From Helicobacter bilis ATCC 51630 (GTDB lineage Bacteria; Campylobacterota; Campylobacteria; Campylobacterales; Helicobacteraceae): a DNA stretch of 64,000 nucleotides. Under the pieces are notes generated by a model that was not told the origin of the DNA, searched no databases, and saw nothing but the letters and a program-made list of their open reading frames with translations. Each line of letters begins with the position of its first letter. Position 1 is the first letter of the stretch. Made by a program: the position numbers and the translations under genes. The DNA is taken from positions 1-64,000 of the forward strand of contig NZ_JMKW01000007.1 in assembly GCF_000686565.1 (NCBI RefSeq). The letters are read 5' to 3'. This document shows, piece by piece, positions 15,451 through 23,659 of the stretch.

Positions 15451-18129
15451 TTATTGCAGTGTTGTTGATACAGGCAATGATATGACTTTCATATCTTTTA
15501 TGCCGAGTTCATTTTGCATACTTTTTAGCATATCGCTATTTTGCGCGATAAACTGCATGGCGGGGTCTGTGCTCATTGCTTGATTATTATTTGTTTCTGT
15601 GTTTGGATTCTGCGATTCTGCTTGTTGTGTATGAGTGGGGTTATTATCTGTTGTTTCGTTTAGATTCTGTTTAGTTTGTGGTTTGTTATGTGTTATTTGA
15701 GTGGCTCTTGTGGTTGTGCTTTGCATAAGTTTTGTTAAGTCTTGTGGGCTTTGCTTTGCAACCTGCATTTTTATAGAATCTCCATAGACTTCTTTCATAA
15801 CCTGCATAATACCGCTGTATGCCTGTCTCAATGTGCCTGTCTCTTCCTCTGTGGTGTAAAAGATAAGATGCAATACATTGTCTGTGAGTTTGTCAAATGC
15901 GATTTTATTCTCAAAGAGACTGCCTATATTATAATCCCTTTCATAAAGCTTTGTTATAAGCGTTGTAAAAAGTGGGTCATTTTTTGTAAGGCTAAAGGGT
16001 TGTTTGTTTGCTTCTTGCTGTGTGTTTATAGAATCTATTTGGCTTTGCTGTGTGAGGTTAGATTCTATTGAGTTATTAGATTCTGTTAGATTATTAGAAT
16101 TTTGTGAAATATTAGAATCCAGTTTAGATTCTGTTTGAATGTTAGAATCTTGTGCGGTGTTAATATGTGTTGTAGAATCGTTATTGCTAGATTCTATTGT
16201 GAAATTAGGATTTACACTCGTTTGCGCTTGTGGCATGGAATCTTTATTTATAGAATCTTGTGTTATAGAATCTTTTATTAACTCTGCTTGTGTGCTGTTT
16301 TCTTGTATTGTATGTATGGTTTCATTTTGTAGGGTTTTTATATTAGATTCTATTGCGTTATTATATGTTTGCTGGTTGATATGGGCTTTGCTAGATTCTA
16401 TCAAGCTATTAGAATCTATTGATAGATTAGAATTATTTAAAGTATTAGAATGCACTAGGTTATGAGTATTTAAAGAGAGATTAGAATCTTGTATAGAATC
16501 TTTATTGCTGGATTCTTGTGTATTGGTTTTAGATTCTATAAAAGCATTAGAATCTTGTGTTAGATTCTGTGTGCTTTGTTGAATTTGTGTAGTTTGTAGA
16601 TTCTGTGTTGTTTGGTTGGATACTTCGGTTTGGGTTGTATTTGTAGTTATGGAATCTGTTATGGAATCTTTAGATTCTCTCGCTTCTATAGGTTGTGTAG
16701 AATCCAAAGAAGTAGAATTTGGGGAATTAGAATTTACATGATTTATAGAATCCACCTGCATGGCATTCTTAGATTCCATACTATTTTGTGTGGCTGTATA
16801 GTCGTTTGATAATTGCGTGATTTGTGCGTTTTGGGCTGGGGTCTGCATGCTTTCTAGCTGTTTTAGTGCGTTTGCTACCTCTCGTATTTTTTGGGCTTCA
16901 AGCATTTTTAGAATGGTTAATAATAAACAAAAATCACTATCGCAATCAAGCTGTAACATAGCCTTAGAATCATTAATAATATTTGCATAACGCATACCTA
17001 AAACAGGTGGGATTTGTGGTATCTCTTCTAGCATTTTATTCTTAATATAAAGGCTTAACTCATCTAATATCATCTCAATCTCATAGCCTTCCAGCGATTT
17101 AGCAAACTTTATACACTCTTGCATATCCTTTCGTAAAAGGGCTTGAAAAAGCGTGTCAAAGGCACTTGGGTCTAGTGCGCCTAGCATATCTGCTAACTTT
17201 TGCGTATTAAGGCTATTTTGACAAAAGACAATGGCTTGGTCTAGCAAGGTTAGGGTATCTCTAAGGCTTCCATGTCCATTTCGTATAAGCATATCTAAGC
17301 TTGCTTCATCACTACTTACATTTTCTTTTTGCAGGATATGTGCTAGGTGATTTTTTAATGCTGTTGTTGGAATCTTTTTAAAGCGAAAATGTTGTGTGCG
17401 ACTTAGTATTGTCGCTGGGACTTTTAGCGGGTCTGTGGTCGCTAGGATAAATTTCACATAGTTTGGTGGCTCTTCTAGCGTTTTTAAAAGTGAGTTAAAC
17501 GCCTCTTTTGTTAGCATATGGACTTCATCTATGATAAAGATTTTAAATCGTCCCATTGTAGGCTTGTATTTGGTCTGCTCGATTAAATCTCTCATATCAT
17601 CAATCTTTCTATTACTTGCACCATCAAGCTCTGTAATGTCTAAATGTGCGCCTTTTAACGCAGCGATACAATTCGCACAAGTCCCGCAAGGACTGGAGGT
17701 AATGCCCCTTTCACACTGCAGGGATCTAGCTAAGATTCTAGCTGATGAGGTCTTACCACTCCCTCTTAAGCCGCTAAATAGATACGCATTAGCTATTTTT
17801 TTACTATCTAGGGCTAGGCACAATGTCCTTGCGACACTTTCCTGCCCCACGAGTTCAGCAAAGGTTTTTGGTCTGTATTTTAGGGCAAGGGCTATTGCCT
17901 CTATGCTTTCAATCGGTGTTTCTTTGGTTTTTGGTGTGTTGTCAGAATCTTGTTTTATTGGGGTTTGTGCAGGTTGCTTTATTGTAGGCTTTGTTTCACT
18001 TGAAGTCATTGAGAAAATATCAAGCGGCTTTGTAAATACAAGTTTATGGTCAATGGGATTTGGTGAGACTCTGTTTATATCCCATGGCGGCATATTTTCA
18101 TCAGTTGTATGTGTAGTTGTATTATCCAT
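15451..18129 (-). CDS. dnaX: DNA polymerase III subunit gamma/tau with a very long linker
   Basis: Clamp-loader ATPase (892 aa). The AAA+ core has Walker A GLRGSGKT (residues 120-127), a zinc cluster of cysteines around CGTCANC (148-154), Walker B IIDEVHML (199-206) and sensor LEEPPNYVKFILATT. Two features are unusual. The N-terminus carries about 80 extra polar residues before LALKYRPKTF, the usual start of DnaX. Residues about 430-745 form a huge Ser/Asn/Thr/Gln-rich linker with recurring DSN, IES and ESK words encoded by AGATTCT/AGAATCT repeats (exact copies counted in 16021-16680: 18). A folded segment follows (DPLFTTLITKLYERDYNIG), then another Asn/Thr/Gln stretch. AGGGG precedes ATG 18129. 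Confidence 0.95.
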   Translation of the reverse strand: MDNTTTHTTDENMPPWDINRVSPNPIDHKLVFTKPLDIFSMTSSETKPTIKQPAQTPIKQDSDNTPKTKETPIESIEAIALALKYRPKTFAELVGQESVARTLCLALDSKKIANAYLFSGLRGSGKTSSARILARSLQCERGITSSPCGTCANCIAALKGAHLDITELDGASNRKIDDMRDLIEQTKYKPTMGRFKIFIIDEVHMLTKEAFNSLLKTLEEPPNYVKFILATTDPLKVPATILSRTQHFRFKKIPTTALKNHLAHILQKENVSSDEASLDMLIRNGHGSLRDTLTLLDQAIVFCQNSLNTQKLADMLGALDPSAFDTLFQALLRKDMQECIKFAKSLEGYEIEMILDELSLYIKNKMLEEIPQIPPVLGMRYANIINDSKAMLQLDCDSDFCLLLTILKMLEAQKIREVANALKQLESMQTPAQNAQITQLSNDYTATQNSMESKNAMQVDSINHVNSNSPNSTSLDSTQPIEARESKDSITDSITTNTTQTEVSNQTTQNLQTTQIQQSTQNLTQDSNAFIESKTNTQESSNKDSIQDSNLSLNTHNLVHSNTLNNSNLSIDSNSLIESSKAHINQQTYNNAIESNIKTLQNETIHTIQENSTQAELIKDSITQDSINKDSMPQAQTSVNPNFTIESSNNDSTTHINTAQDSNIQTESKLDSNISQNSNNLTESNNSIESNLTQQSQIDSINTQQEANKQPFSLTKNDPLFTTLITKLYERDYNIGSLFENKIAFDKLTDNVLHLIFYTTEEETGTLRQAYSGIMQVMKEVYGDSIKMQVAKQSPQDLTKLMQSTTTRATQITHNKPQTKQNLNETTDNNPTHTQQAESQNPNTETNNNQAMSTDPAMQFIAQNSDMLKSMQNELGIKDMKVISLPVSTTLQ
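16021..16800. repeat. AGATTCT/AGAATCT-rich segment of dnaX
   Basis: Dense cluster of the 7-mer in both orientations, irregularly spaced, plus many one-mismatch copies (GGAATCT, AGAATCC). It encodes the low-complexity linker of DnaX on the minus strand. Confidence 0.85.
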
Positions 18130-18235
18130 TAAAAATCCCCTATTTATTCTACAAGTTAAAGAGTGAAATTATAACAAAATAGCTTAATATTGCGATAAAG
18201 CCTTACACTTTATTACAAAAGTTAAGGATTTTGGG

Positions 18236-18241
18236 TATAAT
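18236..18241 (+). promoter_or_regulatory. Putative -10 box for dapF
   Basis: Perfect TATAAT, 40 bp before the dapF ATG, in the divergent spacer with dnaX. Confidence 0.5.
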
Positions 18242-18280
18242 AGGCGGGTTTCTTGTGGTTTGTGGCTTAAAGGATTAGAT

Positions 18281-19063
18281 ATGATTATAAGCAAATATTG
18301 TGCGAGTGGTAATGACTTTTTGATATTTCATAGCTTTTTAGAGCAAAATCGTGCGAAAATGGCAGTGGAGCTTTGCAATAGATTCTATGGGATTGGGGCT
18401 GATGGCATGGTTGTAGTTTTGCCTTATGAGAGTAAAGATTCTAATATCGCATATAAATGGGAGTTTTACAATGCTGATGGTAGTTTTGCTGGTATGTGTG
18501 GAAATGCAAGTAGAGCTGTAAGCCTATATGCTTTTCATAATAAACTTGCTACGCAAAATCATAGTTTTCTAAGTGGAGCGGGGATCATTGATACAAGCAT
18601 TAAAGAAATTATAGATTCTAAACATGCTTATGTGCAAAGCAATCTTGGCGAATATGTCCTGCAAGGCAATATCGTTGAGAATAAAAAGGGGAGTGTCTAT
18701 GAGTTTGAGCATATTATCATGCGTATCCCGCATTTAGTGTATTTTGCTACTTCTATGAAAGAGTTTAATTTGCTTAGCAATGATTTAGAGTTTCTCTCGC
18801 ATTTAAGACATAAGTATGATGCAAATGTAAATATTGCTATAAGAGAGAATGATAAAATCTATTATGTAACCTTTGAAAGGGGAGTAGAAAATATCACACA
18901 AGCCTGTGGCACAGGTGCATGTGCGGTATATGTCAGCCTAAGAGATTTTAGCAAAACCTATACGCTTATACCACCAAGCAAAGAGAAACTGCAAGTATCT
19001 TATAATAACGGCTTAATCTATTTTTCTGGACTTGTAACAAAAGTATGCGATTGTGTTTTGTAA
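18281..19063 (+). CDS. dapF: Diaminopimelate epimerase
   Basis: DapF (260 aa) converts LL- to meso-diaminopimelate for lysine and peptidoglycan. The two catalytic cysteines are visible in MCGNASRAVSLYA and ACGTGACAV, and the N-terminal KYCASGNDFLIF and GADGMVV segments are typical. ATG 18281 follows AAAGGATTAG; an upstream in-frame GTG at 18260 lacks a site. A short hypothetical gene follows 21 bp later. Divergent from dnaX with a good TATAAT at 18236. Confidence 0.95.
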   Translation: MIISKYCASGNDFLIFHSFLEQNRAKMAVELCNRFYGIGADGMVVVLPYESKDSNIAYKWEFYNADGSFAGMCGNASRAVSLYAFHNKLATQNHSFLSGAGIIDTSIKEIIDSKHAYVQSNLGEYVLQGNIVENKKGSVYEFEHIIMRIPHLVYFATSMKEFNLLSNDLEFLSHLRHKYDANVNIAIRENDKIYYVTFERGVENITQACGTGACAVYVSLRDFSKTYTLIPPSKEKLQVSYNNGLIYFSGLVTKVCDCVL

Positions 19064-19084
19064 TTTGTGTCAAAGGAATTATTA

Positions 19085-19771
19085 ATGAAAGAGAATGTAA
19101 ATAGTGAAGATACTAGTGTTTTTGCTGATATTTATGAAGATAAGCGAGTGTTTAATAAGGATTCCGAAACAGCATGTTTCACTGAGCAAGGCGGTATGTC
19201 GAAAGTAGATTCTAGCCCTTGTCATATTGAGCGTAGCGAAATATCCAGTATAGAATCTATGTTACATTTAAATAAACATAAAGCTTTATCCACAAAGCTA
19301 TGGAATCTAGACTTTAAAATAGATTCTAGGCGGGATTTTTTATCTCATGCTGCAAATAAAGTTATTTTAGAAAATATCAACAAAAAGCCCCTTTATTCTC
19401 ACAAAAAGCAAGGTAAAATACCTAAGAAGCTACACTTAATCTATTTATTTATAAATACTGATTTTAAAGCAACACCGTCTCTACACTATCTCTATAAATC
19501 TATATATAGAATCTTATCTATATTTTTATTTAGCCTTATATGCAGTATATATACAGCAAATGCCAACACAATCAAGGATAATAAAACCCACACAAACCCC
19601 ACACAAAATAAAACAATACAATCACAAAAAGTGCAAATAAAAGGCGATACCCTAGTCATACAAGATGCCTCATGCCAATCGGGCAATAAATCGCTGCTTA
19701 AATCACTACAAACAAAAGATTCCAAAAACACAACGACATTACAAGAATGCGATGATATAAATCATAAATAG
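19085..19771 (+). CDS. Hypothetical protein containing a translated dispersed repeat
   Basis: Predicted 228-aa protein directly behind dapF, with AAGGA six bases before ATG 19085. Residues about 46-54 (CHIERSEIS) are the translation of the dispersed repeat at 19217-19246. A hydrophobic segment (SIFLFSLICSIYTANA, about residues 145-160) looks like a membrane anchor or an internal signal peptide, followed by a polar, Lys/Thr/Asn/Gln-rich tail with KVQIKGDTLVIQDASC. The front half may be a repeat-rich extension and the real product may be the exported tail. No family was recognised and the coding status is moderately supported by position and the open frame. Confidence 0.4.
   Translation: MKENVNSEDTSVFADIYEDKRVFNKDSETACFTEQGGMSKVDSSPCHIERSEISSIESMLHLNKHKALSTKLWNLDFKIDSRRDFLSHAANKVILENINKKPLYSHKKQGKIPKKLHLIYLFINTDFKATPSLHYLYKSIYRILSIFLFSLICSIYTANANTIKDNKTHTNPTQNKTIQSQKVQIKGDTLVIQDASCQSGNKSLLKSLQTKDSKNTTTLQECDDINHK
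19217..19246 (+). repeat. Dispersed repeat, TTGTCATATTGAGCGTAGCG family
   Basis: Near-identical to 4131-4158 in opposite orientation, here inside a reading frame where it encodes CHIERSEI. Confidence 0.75.
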
Positions 19772-20079
19772 TTATGTCATATTAATATAAAGTCTCTCAT
19801 AGTAACTAAGACTGAGTGAAATGTTACTAAAAAGCAGGGTTAAAGATTTGGGGTTTTGAGCATGTAAGTGGAGTGAATATTGTATTGTTTGCATGATTAC
19901 TGATTTTTATATCCACAACTTGGATAGACAATGTTGTTTTAATGCCAAATATAACAATAGGCAATCTAATTATAGAATTGGTTGTTATGTGTCAATATCG
20001 GCTAAAATCTAAATTATGCTAAGATTACAAATTAAAATTCCATAAAAACCCCCCAAAACAAGTTACTACAAGGAAAAAT
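19772..20079. other. Intergenic spacer before rsmD
   Basis: About 308 bp, AT-rich, holding no recognisable gene or hairpin terminator. AAGGAAAAAT directly precedes the rsmD ATG. Confidence 0.5.
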
Positions 20080-20808
20080 ATGCGTAAGCAAAACAAAGCA
20101 AAGCAAAATCGCACACAAAATAAAAAAGAAAAATTTATGATTAATAGGGGAAAATACAAAGGTTTAGGGCTTTTTTTAGAATCTAATAGCACGACACGAC
20201 CTACAAAAGCCCTTGTGAAAAAGTCCTTTTTTGACACTATGCAACATAACCTTTATAATAAAGTCTTTGTTGAGTGTTTTGCAGGGAGTGGTCAAATGGG
20301 CTTTGAAGCCTTATCTCTTGGGGCTAGTTCGGCTGTATTTTTTGAGAAAAGTGCGGGGGCTTTTAAGAATCTATGTGAAAATATCAATCTATTTTGGCAG
20401 AAACATAAGAGCTATCATAGAGACACAAACGATTCTATAACCACGCCTTTTAGCATAAACGCACACTATAAAGATTGTCTGCAATCACAGGATTCTATAA
20501 TGAATTTTGCAAAAAACACAGATTTTCAAGTAAAAAATGATATAATTCCAGCTTTAAATTCCACAATGCAAACAAATCAATTTGTATTATATATGGACCC
20601 ACCCTTTGCATGTCGAGAAGGTTTTAGCGATATTTATACAAAGATTTGGCATTTTATAGAATCTTTTGATGAAAATTTTACGCAAAAAGTCGATATGATA
20701 GTCATTGAAAGTATGAGTAATATCCAGCTTGATACGCAAATAGGGATATTTCAGCTTGTGAAAAAAAGTAAGTTTGGACAGACGACTTTGATGTATTTTA
20801 CAAAATAA
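20080..20808 (+). CDS. rsmD: 16S rRNA (guanine(966)-N2)-methyltransferase
   Basis: RsmD-family SAM methyltransferase (242 aa) acting on 16S rRNA. The signatures are TRPTKALVKKSFFD (the R-P-T-x-x-V-R-E-like box, about residues 46-59), the SAM loop VECFAGSGQMGFEALSLGA (about residues 64-82) and catalytic MDPPFA. The first 20 residues are Lys/Asn/Gln-rich; a second in-frame ATG (MINRGKYKG) at 20137 could be the true start. The order rsmD-fliL-acpS is the one known from H. pylori, which supports the call. It ends ten bases before the fliL ATG. Confidence 0.9.
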   Translation: MRKQNKAKQNRTQNKKEKFMINRGKYKGLGLFLESNSTTRPTKALVKKSFFDTMQHNLYNKVFVECFAGSGQMGFEALSLGASSAVFFEKSAGAFKNLCENINLFWQKHKSYHRDTNDSITTPFSINAHYKDCLQSQDSIMNFAKNTDFQVKNDIIPALNSTMQTNQFVLYMDPPFACREGFSDIYTKIWHFIESFDENFTQKVDMIVIESMSNIQLDTQIGIFQLVKKSKFGQTTLMYFTK

Positions 20809-20818
20809 AGGAGCAAAC

Positions 20819-21372
20819 ATGGCAGAAGAAGAAAAACCAGCCGCAGAAGAAAAAAAGGCAAAGGACTTATTTTTATCATTGTAGGTGTTGTTGTTGCGGT
20901 GCTTATACTTGTTGGTGTAGTTGTGTTTCTGTTTATGGGTGGCGATGAAGAGGGCGATCATGGTGGGGGCAATGCAGCTCCACCACCACAAATCGCAAAT
21001 CTAACGCCAGAGCAGCAAGCATTACTGCAAAATGAAGCGTATAAAAATCCTGTTGCTATCATGCCTTTAGAGAAAGACTTTATCATTAATCTGAAGTCGC
21101 CAGATCCAGAAAATATGCGTGTTGCAGGCTTTGCTAAGTTTAGGGCTACACTTTTACTTGCGGATAAAAATGCGGTCAAAGAAGTCGATGCAAAGCTTGA
21201 TATTGTAAGAGGTGTTATCGCTGATGCTACGAGTGCTTATCTTGCTACTGAATTACAAGGATCACAAGGTAGGCAAAAACTTGCTAATGCGATTGTAGTA
21301 AGCCTTAACTCTGTGCTTACAGATGGTAAGGTAGCAGCAGTTGTATTCCCAGACTTTATTATACAGCCTTAA
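20819..21372 (+). pseudogene. fliL: Flagellar protein FliL, frameshifted at an A7 run
   Basis: FliL is the inner-membrane protein that surrounds the flagellar stator. Translation from ATG 20819 (AAAGGAG before it) gives MAEEEKPAAEEKKAKDLFLSL and stops at TAG; the true continuation (GLIFIIVGVVVAVLILVGVV transmembrane helix, Gly-rich linker, periplasmic FliL domain with DAKLDIVR and VFPDFIIQP) is in another frame. The break maps to A7 at 20850-20856: eight A would give one open frame of 184 aa with the expected FliL layout. It may be a phase switch, a transcriptional-slippage site, a recent mutation or an assembly error. Without the join, a GTG start at 20899 would give only a shortened, mid-helix product. 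Confidence 0.85.
20850..20856 (+). repeat. A7 run at the fliL frameshift
   Basis: Position where the two halves of FliL change frame; one added A rejoins them. Confidence 0.8.
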
Positions 21373-21400
21373 GATTTCAAGGCTTTAATGCTAGATTATA

Positions 21401-21417
21401 AAGATTCTTAGAATCTT
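21401..21417. repeat. Palindrome AAGATTCT-T-AGAATCTT between the two fliL genes
   Basis: Perfect 8-bp arms made of a head-to-head pair of the AGATTCT motif, 29 bp after the fliL stop and 18 bp before the next ATG. Confidence 0.7.
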
Positions 21418-21434
21418 ATAGTATAAGGAAAATT

Positions 21435-21848
21435 ATGAAACACATATTATTGATATTATTGTGTATGTTTGGTTTTAGTGTTGTGCATGCTGATGAAAAT
21501 GCCTATTATGGCGTATATCGCAATGCAAAGGATTTATATCCAATTGAAAAAGAGTTTGTCATGATGCTAAAACCATCAAATCCAGATGATTTACGCACTG
21601 CTGGCTATGCCAAGTTTAATGCGACAATTATTATGAGTGATAAGGCAGCAGCTAAAGAGCTTGATGCAAAGATTGATATTGTGCGTTCCGTTGTCGTTGA
21701 TACTGTGAGTGGCTTTATGAAAACAGATTTGCAAGGCGCACAAGGCAAACAAAAACTTGCTGCAACACTTACTGCGAGTGTGAATGCAGTTTTGACAGAT
21801 AGCAGTATAGTAGGCTTTGTCTTCCCAGACTTTGTAATCCAGCCTTAA
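21435..21848 (+). CDS. Secreted FliL-domain paralogue
   Basis: Protein of 137 aa that repeats the periplasmic half of FliL. The blocks DAKIDIVR, TDLQGAQGKQKLAA, NAVLTDS and VFPDFVIQP line up with DAKLDIVR, TELQGSQGRQKLAN, NSVLTDG and VFPDFIIQP of the gene upstream. In place of a membrane anchor it has a cleavable-looking signal peptide (MKHILLILLCMFGFSVVHA), so it should be free in the periplasm. It starts 62 bp after fliL with AAGGAAA before ATG 21435, and acpS follows 12 bp later. Tandem duplication with loss of the anchor is the likely origin. Its role beside the interrupted fliL is unknown. Confidence 0.8.
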   Translation: MKHILLILLCMFGFSVVHADENAYYGVYRNAKDLYPIEKEFVMMLKPSNPDDLRTAGYAKFNATIIMSDKAAAKELDAKIDIVRSVVVDTVSGFMKTDLQGAQGKQKLAATLTASVNAVLTDSSIVGFVFPDFVIQP

Positions 21849-21860
21849 TATAGCTTCATT

Positions 21861-22394
21861 ATGAATCTTGAAATTGGCACAGATATTATTGCCACATCAC
21901 GCATAAAAAATGCCATTGCAAAGTTTGGCTTGGGCTTTTTAGAGCGTTTTTTACTACCAAGTGAGATATTACTTGCTTATAAAAATAAAGAGAAACTATT
22001 GCTATATAATAAAGATTCTAAAAGCTTGTCTCATGAATTTATATCCACTAAAACACATTTTTTCACACAAGAAAACCTAGATTTATATACCACGCAAATG
22101 CAGGATATTTTCAATGATTTACAAGCAAATTTCACAATAGAATCATATAAGATTGACACAATAGCAGGATTTTGGGCGATAAAAGAGGCATGTTCTAAAG
22201 CGCTTGGTGTTGGCATTGGTAAAGAGCTTGGATTTCATGATATATGTATATATAAGGATATGTATGGAAAGCCGCACTTAGCCCTACATGAAAATAAATA
22301 TAATAATTTTAGAATACAAAAAATTGCAATTAGCATGAGTCATGACTGCTTAAATGCCATTGCTGTGTGTGTTATTACTTTTAATGAAGCATGA
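21861..22394 (+). CDS. acpS: Holo-[acyl-carrier-protein] synthase with an internal insert
   Basis: AcpS (177 aa) attaches 4'-phosphopantetheine from CoA to ACP. Metal-binding residues are visible in EIGTDIIATSRI (Asp8) and FWAIKEACSKALG (Glu). The usual length is about 120 aa; here about 55 residues (approximately 41-95, between LLPSEILLAY and TIAGFWAIKEAC) are inserted in the loop that joins the first helix to the catalytic helix. The insert contains NKDSKSL and FTIESYK words encoded by AGATTCT-like DNA. Order rsmD-fliL-acpS supports the identification. Confidence 0.9.
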   Translation: MNLEIGTDIIATSRIKNAIAKFGLGFLERFLLPSEILLAYKNKEKLLLYNKDSKSLSHEFISTKTHFFTQENLDLYTTQMQDIFNDLQANFTIESYKIDTIAGFWAIKEACSKALGVGIGKELGFHDICIYKDMYGKPHLALHENKYNNFRIQKIAISMSHDCLNAIAVCVITFNEA

Positions 22395-22460
22395 TTTTTA
22401 TAATTAAAAAGGATGCTTTAGGTGTTTTCCATATTTGTGAGTTTGCCAAGCCTTAGCTTT

Positions 22461-22478
22461 TTAGAATCTGTATTCTAA
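22461..22478. terminator. Inverted repeat after acpS, possible terminator
   Basis: TTAGAAT CTGT ATTCTAA, perfect 7-bp arms with a 4-nt loop, 67 bp after the acpS stop. The T-run after it is short (CTTTTAC), so termination is only possible. Confidence 0.4.
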
Positions 22479-22639
22479 CTTTTACAACCCAGATTTTAAA
22501 ACAATACTTCAAGTGATTAGTAGCATTGATATACTTTAAAAAACACAGATACATAATAAGTCATAGCAAGAGAATCTAATCCTTTGCAGCGACTAAAGTG
22601 GTGATCATTCACGCATTTTCTATCAATATGCTTCCACTC

Positions 22640-23659
22640 TCACACAAGCGGCATAACCTTTTTAGCGATATATTCTAGCTCTTCTTGCATATTAGCACAT
22701 TGGATTATAAGCAAATCTAGCCCTGCTTCTTTATAGGCTCTAATCTTTTGTGCCACGCTTGTCGGTGTGCCAACTAGATTTGGTCGCAAACCGCGATTAG
22801 ACACGCTGTATTCCTGCTTACTAATCTCCACATCAAGCTGTGAATTGCCTGTGAAATTCTTATACGAGTTTTCATAATCGGCGTAATTTTTAATGGTAGT
22901 AATCCGCTTTAGCTCATTTTTCGCTTCTTCTTCGCTATCACGCACAATCATATACACCGCCATACCAAAGCCCTTAAATGGCGGCAATCCTGCCCTTTTC
23001 TTTCGCTCTTTCATATCAGTAATTTTTGCTCTCACTTCTTCAAGTGTGCCGCCGTGCAAGAGATAAAAATCTGCAAATTGTGTAATGGCATTCCTGCCTA
23101 TTTCACTCTCTCCCCCGGCATACACAAGCGGAATCTTGGGCGGTTTAGGCTCGTTATAGGAATTTTCAAAGCTAAAATACTTACCGCTATGATGAAATGG
23201 ACTTTTACTCCAAAATCCCCGCAAAACATCGGTGTATTCGTGTGTGAGCGTATATCTATCATCGTGTGCGTCAAAGTTTATGCCATACTGCCTAGCCTCC
23301 TCTTCCCACCACGCTGATACCATATTGATAGAAAATCGCCCATTACAAATCTGTGAAATGGTAGCAATCTGCTTGGCAGTGAGTGCTACTTGATGATACT
23401 GCGGACGCAAAGCGGCTAGAATCTCAATCTTTTTGGTAACCGCTGCCAAGCCATTAGCAATAGCCCACGCATCAAGGGCAGGGGCTTTCTCACCTTTAAT
23501 GTCATTCAAATACAGCTCTGGCACAAGGGTGAGTGTATAGCCTAGATTCTCCGCTTTTACCGCTAAATCGCGGATATACTCCCAAGAACACTGCGTGCTA
23601 TCATCATCTACATTCCTAAGCCAACTGCCAAATACCGGACTCCAATATCCAAATTTCAT
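22640..23659 (-). CDS. LLM-class flavin-dependent monooxygenase (SfnG/SsuD-like)
   Basis: Protein of 339 aa with the bacterial-luciferase TIM barrel that uses reduced FMN and oxygen. The segments MKFGYWSPVFGSWLRNV, TKKIEILAALRPQYHQ, ATISQICNGRFSINMVSAWW and YAGGESEIGRNA are typical of the alkanesulfonate/dimethylsulfone branch (SsuD, SfnG). It overlaps the preceding ATP-grasp gene by four bases (ATGA), so the two are translationally coupled. No NAD(P)H:FMN reductase is encoded nearby, although the family needs one. The substrate is inferred only: an organosulfur compound is plausible. Confidence 0.85.
   Translation of the reverse strand: MKFGYWSPVFGSWLRNVDDDSTQCSWEYIRDLAVKAENLGYTLTLVPELYLNDIKGEKAPALDAWAIANGLAAVTKKIEILAALRPQYHQVALTAKQIATISQICNGRFSINMVSAWWEEEARQYGINFDAHDDRYTLTHEYTDVLRGFWSKSPFHHSGKYFSFENSYNEPKPPKIPLVYAGGESEIGRNAITQFADFYLLHGGTLEEVRAKITDMKERKKRAGLPPFKGFGMAVYMIVRDSEEEAKNELKRITTIKNYADYENSYKNFTGNSQLDVEISKQEYSVSNRGLRPNLVGTPTSVAQKIRAYKEAGLDLLIIQCANMQEELEYIAKKVMPLV

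Noticed and set aside
16139-16465. Open plus-strand frame in the dnaX linker
   Set aside because: It arises from the quasi-palindromic AGAATCT repeats being readable on both strands; the minus-strand DnaX frame is the real gene.
16021-16800. Short repeated words in both orientations that look like a CRISPR or tandem array
   Set aside because: Spacing is irregular and the repeats lie within the dnaX coding frame; there are no spacers or cas genes.
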